Part shown: positions 50,858 through 62,800 of the stretch, one piece after another | How positions within the stretch are numbered: position 1 is the first letter of the stretch | Layout: each line of letters starts with the position of its first letter | NCBI RefSeq assembly: GCF_026343115.1 | Contig: NZ_JAPEMC010000002.1 | Coordinates: 496,001-560,000 of the forward strand | DNA: 64,000 nucleotides | Origin: Streptomyces sp. NBC_00102 | GTDB taxonomy: Bacteria > Actinomycetota > Actinomycetes > Streptomycetales > Streptomycetaceae | Reading direction: 5' to 3' | Made by a program: the position numbers and the translations under genes | Notes under the pieces: generated by a model | The model's database searches: none | What the model saw: only the letters and a program-made list of their open reading frames with translations | Told to the model about the DNA's origin: nothing

Positions 50858-53800
50858 TCAGGTCTCTCGCACAAGTTGCGGGGGCGTCGTGTAGCGCACC
50901 CCGTCGAAGACGATTCGGACCGGCTCACCGGTTCCGGTTCCCTGGCTGTGCTCGATGCCGTCCTGGTCGACGATCACGACGTTCCGGCCGGAGACCGTCG
51001 CTGCCAGGGACGCCATGGCCTCAGGGTAGGACCCGGGGCCGGCCCGGCTGACGAGCAGTCCGATCCGTTGCCCGATGTCCAACTGCGCTGCGGACAAGGT
51101 TATCCGGCCGCCCAGCATGCTCGCCTCGGCAAGCTGGCCCGGTCCGAGTGTGACACCGAGGGCGTTGATCTCGTCGAGGTCGGCCGTGTCGTCACCGGAG
51201 GGCAGCCCCGGGACGGGCACGCCGCCCTCCGTTTCCAGGGCCGAAATACGTTCGGACAACCAGAAGTTGAGGGCTTCGCGACCCCCGCCGTCCTGCGCGG
51301 GGGCGGACGACCGGCTCAACGCGCGCAGCAAGGTCGCCGAGAACGACTCCTCGGGAGACGACGGGACGGCGCGGCCCTCGCCTCGAACGTCGTTGTCGCC
51401 AAGCCCTCTTGCCGGGTTCGGCCAGGAGCTCGGGTCAGGCCACTGGGACGGCGTACGCGCGAGCGATCCCGTGGGCATGTCGATCTGCGCGGCGCCCCGC
51501 AAGTTGTCCACATCGGCCGCGAGTCCCGCCAGGCGCTCGGCGGCCCCCCGCTGAGCGCGGGCCGACAGGAGCTGCCGCTCGCGAGCGGCGTCGAGCAACT
51601 CCCGCAGCTCGTCGGCACGTCGGCCCGCCTCCTCCAGCGCCTTCTCAGCGGCGTACCTGCGTGCACGGGCGGCCCTGGCGAGGTCGCTCTGCTGGGATCC
51701 GTCCCCGGCTGATCCGGTACTGGCCGGTTCGGTACTGGCCGGATGGGTACTGGCCGGTTCGGTGCCGGGCGGTTCGGTGCCGGGCGGTTCGGTGCCGGTC
51801 GACCCCTTGTCCTTCCGCAGCTGTTCGAGGGTCCGCCGGGCATCGCGAGCACGGATCTCGTCCGGCCACACACCCTGGCGCTCGGCGGGACGGTTGCGCC
51901 TGATGTGGGCGGACTCCGCCTCGGCCGCTCGGCTGAGGCGTTGCGCGGTGCGGATCCGCTCGTCCAGGGTGGTCCGCCCGCGCGACGAGGAGCCCCGGCC
52001 GGAGCTCCCCGAAGCCGCCGACTGCCGCTGTCCGCCAGACTCCTGGCCGGGGAGGGGTGCTCGGGCGGAGACGGCTCGGGGCGGGGCGGGCGTTACGGGC
52101 AGGACGGGCGGCGTGTTCGTGCCGTGGTAGACGATGGACACGCCTTCGCCCAGAGCGAGGAACTCGTTTTCGTCCTCACGCAGGAAGAGCGTGTGCTCCG
52201 ACCACTTCTCCTCCTTGGGGACAGCCCGGCTCTGGAGGTAGGTGCCGAAAACGCGGTGCAGGGGCACCTCTTGGGAGGTCACCCAGAAGGGGCCGAGCAT
52301 GTGACTGTCGGTGTCCGCAGGGTCCTTGTACGGCTCCAAGAGGCTGTACGACTCCGCCGGACCCCGCTTCATCCGGATCTGGCCGCCCACCGGAGGCATG
52401 TTCTCGTTGTACTGGCCGAGCAGGCTTCGCTCCTCCAGACGGATGAGCTGTACCACCCCCCGCGCGGCGTCGACGTTCGGGATCTGCACCCGGCGCAACA
52501 TCTCGTAGGTGAAGGCGTGTTGAGCCGCCATACTGCGGACGTACGTGGGGGAGAAGGCGGTCACCGGGAAGTCCCTCCCGTGTTCGTCCTGCCAGCGGTC
52601 GCTGCGCACGAGGCTGCTCTGCTCGTCGAGCCGGGACATGTGATAGCCCTCTTCCTCCCGCGGAGGACGGAAATGACTGACCATCACCTTGAAGTACTGC
52701 GAGCTGGAATGGATGGAACCACCGGACTGTCCCAGGGACCAATCGGCCAGCCAGTCGCTGTCCCCGCCGTTGTCGTTCACCCAGGCGTGGAAACGGGAGG
52801 ACACGCCGTGCTCACCGCGCAGGGATCCGCCCACCGGGCGCTGCGCCGATGGGGCGCCGTCGGTGGGGTCGGTCAGCGCCCACACCGGGCCGGCGTCCGA
52901 CTCCAGCCGCGCCGGCAAGCTGTCCAACAGGTCGCCTTCGCCGAGCAGCATCTGCATCCGCAGGAACTCGCTGCGGTACTCCGGAAGCCACCCGTCCGCC
53001 TCCAGTAGGGAGTTCGTCTCCAGCAGCCGCTCCGCGGCCTTCTTCTCGACTCCGGAGGCGTTCGCGTCGGCGACGACGTCCTCGGCCCGCTGAGCTATGA
53101 GTGACAGGTACTGAGCGCTCGTCACCAGGTCCTGGTCGTAGGCGTTCACACCCTCGTACGGGTCTGTCCACTGGGAGATCGACCGGTCGCCCGGATAGAC
53201 CATGGGATAGGTCTTGCCGTGCCCCAGGGTGATCACGCTGAAGTCGGGCAACGCCGGAGCGTTCGACCAGAGCGTCGCCGTGGTGAAGGGACCTGTCGGC
53301 AGGGCGTCGGGCGAGAGCGTGGTCGGTGCCGGCGGAGACGCGCTCCGCGGACTGCCCTGGCCGTCCTGGCCGCCCCCGGGGGCCGCCTGGTCGTCGGGTT
53401 GCGCCGGCGTCGGCGCCGCGTAGACCGGTGTCGGCGTGGCAGCGGGCGGAGGGAACGCCGTTGTGTGCAGTGACGTGGTCACGGTCGGGGCGGGTGCGTC
53501 CCAGTCGGTGTCGTCGGAGGCTTCGGCGTCTGAGTCGTCGGAGTCCTGTCGGAGGCCGCGTGGGATGGGGAGCATGCGGGCGGCGACGGCGACGGCGACG
53601 GCGTCGGCGTCGGTGTTCGAGTGGTTGGTGTTGTCGTCTTCCGGTCCGAGGGGTTGGGAGACGGGGTCGATCCAGGTGTGACTACGCGCGGCGTGCTTGG
53701 CATTGGCCCGTGACTCCGCCCAGTTGCCGTTGCTGTTCTGGATGTCGGTGTCGCCGATGAGGGTGGCGAGGAGTTGGAGGTGGCGTTCGCGTAGTTGGGC

Positions 53801-56800
53801 GTGGGGGAGTGCGTCGGGTGAGGGTTGGTGGTAGTTGCCGAGGAGGCTGCCCTTGATGTCGGGGCGGTGGGGGGCGGTGTCGTCCTGGTATTCGTCGCGG
53901 AGGCCGAGTTGGTGGCCGAGTTCGTGGGCGTAGTCGATGGGGTTGGCGTCGTGGTGCCAGTTGTTCTGGTCCATGACGTTGTCCTGGTCGACGAGGTTGA
54001 CGGTGAGGTGGGGTGTGGTGCCGGGTGGGGCGGGTTGGGCGGTGATGTGAAGGAGGTCGCCGTTGGGCAGGCGGTGGCCGGGGGTGTTGTAGTACTCGTC
54101 GACTCCCTGGTGGAGTTTGTTCCAGGCCGTGGCGTTGTTGCCGCCGTTGAAGGCGACGGTGATGGTGAGGTCGGTGACCGTTTCGTCGTCGTGCCGGATG
54201 CGGCGGACGTCGAAGCGGGAGGGGACGGTGAAGCGCGGGGTTTGGTCCAGGCGCATCCGGGGGCGCGGGACTGGACCGGTCTCGGGTCGTGTTTCTGCGA
54301 GCGCGAGGTCGACTTCCAGAAGGGCGTCGGCGAGGACAGTTCTATGCCTCTCCAACTCCGCTCGCAGAGCGGCCTCTTCTTGTGGGCTGTCGCTGATCCT
54401 TTGTTGCAGGTCGTCGGCGTGCAGGCCGGCGGCTTCCAGGGTGGACTCCGCGGCGTGCAGGCGTGCCCGGGCCGCGATCTCCCTTTCGCTCAGCAGTTCC
54501 TCGATCGGGGCTGCCGCAGCCACCTGTGGTGGTGACTGTCGGGCCGTTCGCATTCCGGGCCGGGGTGCCTGGGCGGAGACCGTCTGGGGCGGGGTGGGCG
54601 TGACGGGCAGGACGGGCGGTGTGTTCGTGGCGTGGTAGGTGATGGGTGCGCCTTCGCCCAGTGCGAGGAACTCGTTCTCTCCTTCGCCCAGGAGGAGTGA
54701 GCGGTCGGGAACCGTGTCGGCGCGGCTTTGGAGGTATGTGCCGAACACATGGTGCAGCGGCACCTCCTGTGATGTCACCCAGAACGGTCCGAGCGTGTGA
54801 CTGCTCTCGTCGGTGGGGTCCTTGTAGGGCGTGAGGAGGCTGTAGGACTCGGCGGGGCCGCGTGTCATCTGCACGTTTTCCCCGACGGTCATGGGGCCGT
54901 AGTTCTGGTCTTCCAGCAGGCTGCGCTTCTCCAGACGGATGAGCTGGACGACTCCTCTGGTGACGTCGACGTTGGGCATCTTCACCCGAGTCAGCACCTC
55001 GTAGGTGAAGACGTGCTGAGCGATCATGCTGCGCAGGTAGACGGCGGGATCGTCCAGGGACGTCAGGTCGAATCGTGTGACCGGGTATTCCTGGCCGTTT
55101 GACTCCCAGGTGTCGTGACGCAGGTTGCCGCTCAGACCGGCTGTGTAATAGCCGCCGTCTGTTGTGGGCGGACGGAAGTGGCTGATCATCACCTTGAACC
55201 GTTGGGGTTCGGTGTTGATCGATCCGCCTGCCTGTTCGTCGGCCCAGACGTTCAGCCAGCCGCTGTCTCCGCCGTTGTCGTTCAGCCAGGTGTGGAACTC
55301 GGCGGACACTCCGTCAGTGCCGCGGAGTGAACCGCCGATGGGGCCGGTCATGTCGGCGGGATCGACCAAGGCCCAGGGTGTGTCTTCGGGGTCCTGCACG
55401 CCCAACTGTCGCTGCCAGTCGGGGTTGCTGACGAGTTCGCGGGGGAGACGGTCGAGCAGGCCGTGCTCTCCCAGGAGCATCTGCATGCGGAGGAACTCAA
55501 TGCGGTACTCAGGTCGCCAGTTGTCGTCCTTGAGCAATGTGTTGGCCTTCAACAAGCGCTCTGCGGAGTCCCGTTCGCTTCTGTCCGCGTGCTCGTCCGC
55601 CTGTATCTGCTCGGCCCGTTCGATGACCAGGTCGAGGTACTTGTCGGCCGGTTCCATGACGGCGTTGAAGACGACGTTGCCGTCCCAGGGGTCGCTCCAT
55701 TCGGCTGCCGGGCGGTCGTCCAGGTACTTGAGCGGCACCGTCAGGCCTCGTCGGGTGTCGGTGACCACGGCGAAGGATTCCATCGGGGGTGCCAGTGACC
55801 ACAGGGTCTGTGCGTTGAACGGGCCCTCGGGGAGGCTGTCCGGAAGAACGTAGGTGACCAGGGACGATGCGTCGAACGGTGTGCTCTGCTCTGCCTCGTC
55901 GTCCTGCGTGGGTTCGGGCGAGGGCGGTGACTGCGCGGGACTCGGCGCGGAGACGGGGGTCTGCACCCACGTGGAGCGTGGTGCCGTGGACGGGCCGGCC
56001 GGGGTCGGGGCGGGTGCGTCCCAGTCGGTGTCGTCGGAGTCGGCTGCGTCCGAGTCGGAGTCGGAGTTTTGTCGGCGGAGGCCGGGTGGTATCGGGAGCA
56101 TGCGGGGGGCGACGGCGTCGGCGTCCCGTTGTGTGGTGTTGTCGTCGCTCTCGGGCCCGAGGGGTTGGGAGACGGGGTCGATCCAGGTGTGGTTGCGGGC
56201 GGATGCGGTGCTGGCGTTGCGGGCTTGCTTCCAGTTGCCGTTGCTGTGCTGGATGTCGGTGTCGCCGATGAGGGTGGCGAGGAGTTGGAGGTGGCGGTCG
56301 CGTAGTTGGCCTTGGGGGAGTGCGTCGGGTGAGGGTTGGTGGTAGTTGCCGAGGAGGCTGCCTTTGATGTCGGGGCGGTGGGGGGCGGTGTCGTCCTGGT
56401 ATTCGTCGCGCAGGCCGAGTTGGTGGCCGAGTTCGTGGGCGTAGTCGATGGGGTTGGCGTCGTGGTGCCAGTGTTGCTGGTCCATGACCGTGTCTGGGTC
56501 GACGAGGTCGACGGTCAGGTGGGCTGTGGTGCCGGGTGGGGCTGGTTCGACGGTGATGTGGAGGAGGTCGCCGTTGGGGAGGCGGTGGCCGGGAGCGTTG
56601 TAGTACTCCTCGACTCCCTGGCGGAGTTTGTTCCAGGCCGCGTTGTTGTTGGCCCCGTTGAAGGCGACGGTGATGGTGAGGTCGGTGACCGTTTCGTCGT
56701 CGTGCCGGATGCGGCGGACGTCGAAGCGGGAGGGGACGGTGAAGCGGGGGGTGCGGTCCAGCCGCATCCGGGGGCGCGTGACGGGTCCGGTCCCGGCCGG

Positions 56801-59800
56801 AGCGGGCCCGGCTTTCGCGAGCGCGAGATCGACTTCGTGGAGGGCGTTGGTGAGGACTGTCGTATGTCTCTCCCATTCCGCTCTCAGGGAGGCCTCTTCC
56901 TGTGGATCGGTGGTGGTGTCGATCCTGTGCTGGAGGTCGTCGGCGTGTAGTCCAGCGGTCTCAAGGGTCGACTCGGCGGCGTGCAGGCGGGCCCGGGCGG
57001 CGATCTCCTTCTCGGTCAGCGGCGTGTCGATGCTCGGCGGCTCGTCGATCGGGGCTGCCGCGGTCTCCCGCAGAGGTGACTGTTCGCCCGGCACCCGACC
57101 GGGCTGGGGGGCTCGGGCGGAGACGGTCTGGGGTGGGGTGGGTGCGGTGGGCAGGACGGGTGGGGTGTCGGTGCCGTGGTAGGTGATGGGTGCGCCGTCG
57201 CCGAGTGCGAGGAATTCGTTTTCTCCTTCGCCCAGGAGGAGTGAGCGGTCGGGGACCGTGTTGGCGCGGCTTTGGAGGTAGGTGCCGAATACGTGGTGCA
57301 GCGGCACCTTCTGTGAGGTGACCCAGAATGGTCCGAGGGTGTGGCTGCTTTCGTCGGTGGGGTCCTTGTAGGGCGTGAGGAGGCTGTACGACTCGGCGGG
57401 GCCGCGTGTCATCTGCACGTTGTCCCCGACGGTCATGGGTCCGCCGTTCTGGTCTTCCAGCAGGCTCCGCTTTTCGAGGCGGATGAGCTGGACGACTCCT
57501 GCGGTGGGATCGACGTTGGGCATTTTCACCCGGGTCAGCACTTCATAGGTGAAGACGTGCTGGGCGATCATGCTGCGCAGGTAGACCGCGTGATCTCCCA
57601 GGTAGTCCCGGTCGAAGCGCGTGACGGGATATTCTCGGCCGTCCAACTCCAAAGCGTCGTGTCGCAAGTCCCTGTCCAAGCCGGCCATGTAGTACCCACC
57701 GCCCGGCTTCGGTGGGCGGAAGTGGCTGATCATCACCTTGAACCGTTGGGGTTCGGTGTTGATCGATCCGCCCGCTTGTTCGTCGGCCCAGGCGGTCAGC
57801 CAGGCGCTGTCTCCGCCGTTTTCGTTCAGCCAGGTGTGGAACTGGGCGGACACACCGTTCGCGCCGCGGAGTGAACCGCCGATGGGGCCGGACGTGTCGG
57901 TGGGATTGACCAGGGCCCATGGTGTGTCTTCGGGGTCCTGGACGTCGTTCTGCCGCTGCCAGTCGGGGTTGCTGACGAGTTCGCGAGGGAGACCGTCGAG
58001 CAGACCGTGTTCTGTCAGGAGCATCTGCACGCGGAGGAACTCAACTCGGTACTCGGGTCGCCAGCCGTCGTCCTTGAGGAGGGTGTTGGTCTTCAACAGC
58101 CTTTCTGCTGAGTCCCGTTCGCTCCCGGGCGCGTTCTCGTCCGCCTGTATGCGCTCGGCCCGTTCGATGACGAGGTCGAGGTACTTGTCGGCCGGTTCCA
58201 TCACGGCGTCGAAGGCGGCGAAGCCTTCCCAGGAGTCGCTCCACTCGGCTGCTGCCGGATAGTGCTCCGGGTACCTGAGCGGCACCGTCAGACCCCGTCT
58301 GGTGTCGGTGACCACGGCGAAGGATTCCATCGGGGGTGCCAGGGACCACAGGGTCTGTGCGTTGAACGGCCCCTCGGGGAGGCTGTCCGGAAGGACGTAC
58401 GTGACGAGGGACGATGCGTCGAACGGTGCGTTCTGCTCTGCCTCGTCGTCCTGCGTGGGTTCGGGCGAGGGCGGTGACTGCGCGGGACTTGGCGCGGAGA
58501 CGGGGGGCTGCACCCACGTGGAGCGTGGTGCCGTGGACGGGCCGGCCGGGGTCGGGGCGGGTGCGTCCCAGTCGGTGTCGTCGGAGTCGGCTGCGTCCGA
58601 GTCGGAGTCGGAGCTTTGTCGGCGGAGGCCGGGTGGTATCGGGAGCATGCGGGCAGCGACGGCGTCGGTGTCTTGTTCGTTGTTGTCGTCGCTCTCGGGC
58701 CCGAGGGGTTGGGAGACGGGGTCGATCCAGGTGTGGTTGCGGGCGGATGCGGTGCTGGCGTTGCGGGCTTGCTTCCAGTTGCCTTTGCTGTGCTGGGTGT
58801 TGGTGTCGCCGATGAGGGTGGCGAGGAGTTGGAGGTGGCGTTGGCGTAGGTGGGCTTGGGGGAGTGCGTCGGGGGAGGGTTGGTGGTAGTTGCCGAGGAG
58901 GCTGCCTTTGATGTCGGGGCGGTGGGGGGTGGTGTCGTCCTGGTATTCGTCGCGGAGGCCGAGTTGGTGGCCGAGTTCGTGGGCGTAGTCGATGGGGTTG
59001 GCGTCGTGGTGCCAGTGTTGCTGGTCCATGACCGTGTCGTGGTCGACGAGGTCGACGGTCAGGTGGGCTGTGGTGCCGGGTGGGGCGGGTTCGACGGTGA
59101 TGTGAAGGAGGTCGCCGTTGGGCAGGCGGTGGCCGGGGGTGTTGTAGTACTCGTCGACTCCCTGGTGGAGTTTGTTCCAGGCCGCGTTGTTGTTGGCCCC
59201 GTTGAAGGCGACGGTGATCGTGAGGTCGGTGACCGTCTCGTCGTTGTGCCGGATGCGGCGGACGTCGAAACGGGAGGGGACAGTGAAGCGGGGGGTGCGG
59301 TCCAGGCGCATCCGGGGGCGCGGGACGGGTCCGGTCCCGACCGGAGCGGGCCCTGCTTCCGCGAGCGCGAGATCGACCTCCCGGAGGGCGTCGGCAAGGA
59401 CAGTCGTATGCCGCTGCAATTCTTCTCGCAGAGCGGCCTCTTCCTGTGGGCCGTCGGCAAGGCTGATTCTTTGCTGGAGGTCGTCGGCGTGCACGCCGGC
59501 GGCTTCCAGGGCCGACTCCGCAGCGCGCAGGCGCGCCCGCGCCGCGATCTCCCTTTCGCTCGGCAGCTCCTCGATCGGGGCTGCCGCAGCCACCTGTGGT
59601 GGTGACTGTCGGGCCGTTCGCATTCCGGGCTGGGGGGCTCGGGCGGAGACGGTCTGGGGTGGGGTGGGTGCGGTGGGCAGGACGGGTGGGGTGTCGGTGC
59701 CGTGGTAGGTGATGGGTGCGCCGTCGCCGAGTGCGAGGAATTCGTTTTCTCCTTCGCCCAGGAGGAGTGAGCGGTCGGGGACCGTGTTGGCGCGGCTTTG

Positions 59801-62800
59801 GAGGTAGGTGCCGAATACGTGGTGCAGCGGGATCTTCTGTGAGGTGACCCAGAATGGTCCGAGGGTGTGGCTGCTTTCGTCGGTGGGGTCCTTGTAGGGC
59901 GTGAGGAGGCTGTAGGACTCGGCGGGGCCGCGTGTCATCTGCACGTTGTCCCCGGCGGTCATGGGTCCGCCGTTCTGGTCTTCCAGCAGGCTCCGCTTTT
60001 CGAGGCGGATGAGCTGGACGACTCCTGCGGTGGGATCGACGTTGGGCATTTTCACCCGGGTGAGCACTTCGTAGGTGAAGACGTGCTGGGCGATCATGCT
60101 GCGCAGGTAGACGGCCGGATCGTCCAGGGATGTCCGGTCGAATCGCGTGACCGGGTATTCCTGGGATCCCAACTGCCAGGTGTCGTGGCGGAGGTTGCTG
60201 CTCAGGCCGGCCGTGTAGTAGCCGCCGTCCGTTTTGGGCGGGCGGAAGTGACTGATGAGCACTTTGAACCGTTGGGGTTCGGTGTTGATCGATCCGCCCG
60301 CTTGCTCTTCGGCCCAGGCGGACAGCCAGGCGCTGTCTCCGCCGTTGTCGTTCAGCCAGGTGTGGAACTGGGCGGACACACCGTCAGTGCCGCGGAGTGA
60401 ACCGCCGACCGGGCCGGTCATGTCGGTGGGTTCGACCAGGGCCCACGGTGTGTCTTCGGGGTCCTGCACGTCGTTCTGCCGCTGCCAGTCGGGGTTGCTG
60501 ACGAGCTCGCGGGGGAGACCGTCGAGCAGGCCGTGCTCTGTCAGGAGCATCTGTACGCGGAGGAATTCGCTGCGGTACTCGGGTCGCCAGCCGTCGTCCT
60601 TGAGCAGCGCGTTGGCCTTCAACAGCCTTTCTGCGATGCCCCGTTCGCGGCTGTCCGCGTTTTCGTCCGCCCGTATCCGCTCGGCCCGTTCGATGACGAG
60701 GTCGAGGTATTTGTCGGCCGGTTCCATCACGGCGTTGAAGACGTCGATGCCGTACTGGGGGTCGTCCCACTCAGCTGATACACGGTTGTCCGGATATGTG
60801 AGCGGCACCGTCAGGCCCTGCCTGGTGTCGGTGACCACGGCGAAGGATTCCATCGGGGGTGCCAGTGACCACAGGGCCTGTGCGTTGAACGGGCCCTCGG
60901 GGAGGCTGTCCGGAAGAACGTAGGTGACCAGGGTCGATGCGTCGAACGGTGTGCTCTGCTCTGCCTCGTCGTCCTGCGTGGGTTCGGGCGAGGGCGGTGA
61001 CTGCGCGGGACTCGGCGCGGAGCCAGGGGGCTGCACCCACGTGAAGCGTGGTGCCGTGGACGGGCCGGCCGGGGTCGGGGCGGGTGCGTCCCAGTCGGTG
61101 TCGTCGGAGTCGGCTGCGTCCGAGTCGGAGTCGGAGCTTTGTCGGCGGAGGCCGGGTGGTATCGGGAGCATGCGGGCAGCGACGGCGTCGGTGTCCCGTG
61201 GGCCGGTGTTGTCGTCTTCCGGACCGAGGGGTTCGGAGACGGGGTCGACCCAGGTGTGACTACGCGCGGCGGGCGTGGTGTTGGCCCGTGACTCGGCCCA
61301 GTTGCCGTTGCTCTGCTGGATGTCGGTGTCGCCGATGAGGGTGGCGAGGAGTTCCAGGTGACGGTCGCGTAGTTGGGCTGGGGGGAGTGCGTCGGGTGAG
61401 GGTTGGTGGTAGTTGCCGAGGAGGCTGCCTTTGATGTCGGGGCGGTGGGGGGCGGTGTCGTCCTGGTATTCGTCGCGCAGGCCGAGTTGGTGGCCGAGCT
61501 CGTGGGCGTAGTCGATGGGGTTGGCGTCGTGGTGCCAGTGTTGCTGGTCCATGACCGTGTCGTGGTCGACGAGGTCGACGGTCAGGTGGGCTGTGGTGCC
61601 GGGTGGGGCGGGTTCGACGGTGATGTGAAGGAGGTCGCCGTTGGGCAGGCGGTGGCCGGGAGCGTTGTAGTAGTCCTCGACTCCTTGGCGGAGCTTGCTC
61701 CAAGCCGTCCCACTGTTACCGCCGTTGAAGGCGACGGTGATGGTGAGGTCGGTGACCGTCTCGTCGTCGTGCCGGATGCGGCGGACGTCGAAACGGGAGG
61801 GGACGGTGAAGCGGGGGGTACGGTCCAGCCGCATCCGGGGGCGCGTGACGGGCCCGGCATCGGCGGGCCCGGTCCCGGCGGGAACGGGCCGCGTCTCCGC
61901 GAGCGCGAGGTCCACCTCCCGGAGCGCGTCGGCAAGAACGGCTCCCTGCTGTTCCAGGGCTTCCCGGAGCGCGAACTCCTGCTGGCGGCTCTCCTGTTCC
62001 TCCCGCGCAGCCCTGGTGAGGTCCGAAGCCTCCGTGTCGAACCGCTGCCACGCTGCCAGCGCGTCCGGGTCGAGTCCCGAGGGCTGACCTTCGGAGTCGA
62101 AGTTCCAGAGCCCGAGGGTGCCGTCCTCGTACCGTACGACCAACTCGACCGGTTTCCCGGCCGTCGCCGCCGTCTGCGAGGCGGCGAACAGGGCGCGCCC
62201 CAGCTCCTGCGGATCGGGCCGGGCGGGAGTCCCGTCCCCGGTCGCCGGGTCGGTGCCGACCGCGAGCCACAGTTGGGCCTCTGGGTCGGCGGGGTCGATC
62301 TGGGACGCCAGGAGATCGGGCAGGGAGTCCAGCGGATGCGTCCGCCAGTCCCTCAGGTCCGCGGCGGCCCCGGCGGTCGACACCGACAGGTCCGCGCCCG
62401 CCCGCACCATGGACGCCAGGTCGTACACCTGCGGATGGGTACGAGGCGGAGTGATGCCGTGACCGAGTACGTCCCGCTCCGCGACGCGCACGGTGGCGGT
62501 GCCGGTGACATGCCGGGTTCCCTCCGGCCCTCGTACGGTCACGTGGGTGTCGACCAGCGCCTCATGGGGGCGGGTGCCGTGCGAGCCGTCCTTGGGGGCC
62601 GACGTCCCTCCGGTCTTGAGCCATTCGCGTCGCCCCCCGGACGTACCGGCCGTGCCGCCCGTCGTCCGGGGCTGACGGGCCAGGACCGGGATGGTGGCAC
62701 CACCGGACGCCTGGTTGGCGTTGTCGTGGCTGTAGATGCCTTGGAAGCTGATTCCGCCGGTCACGCCACCGTTGGACGACGAGCCGCCCACGGTGCTGCT

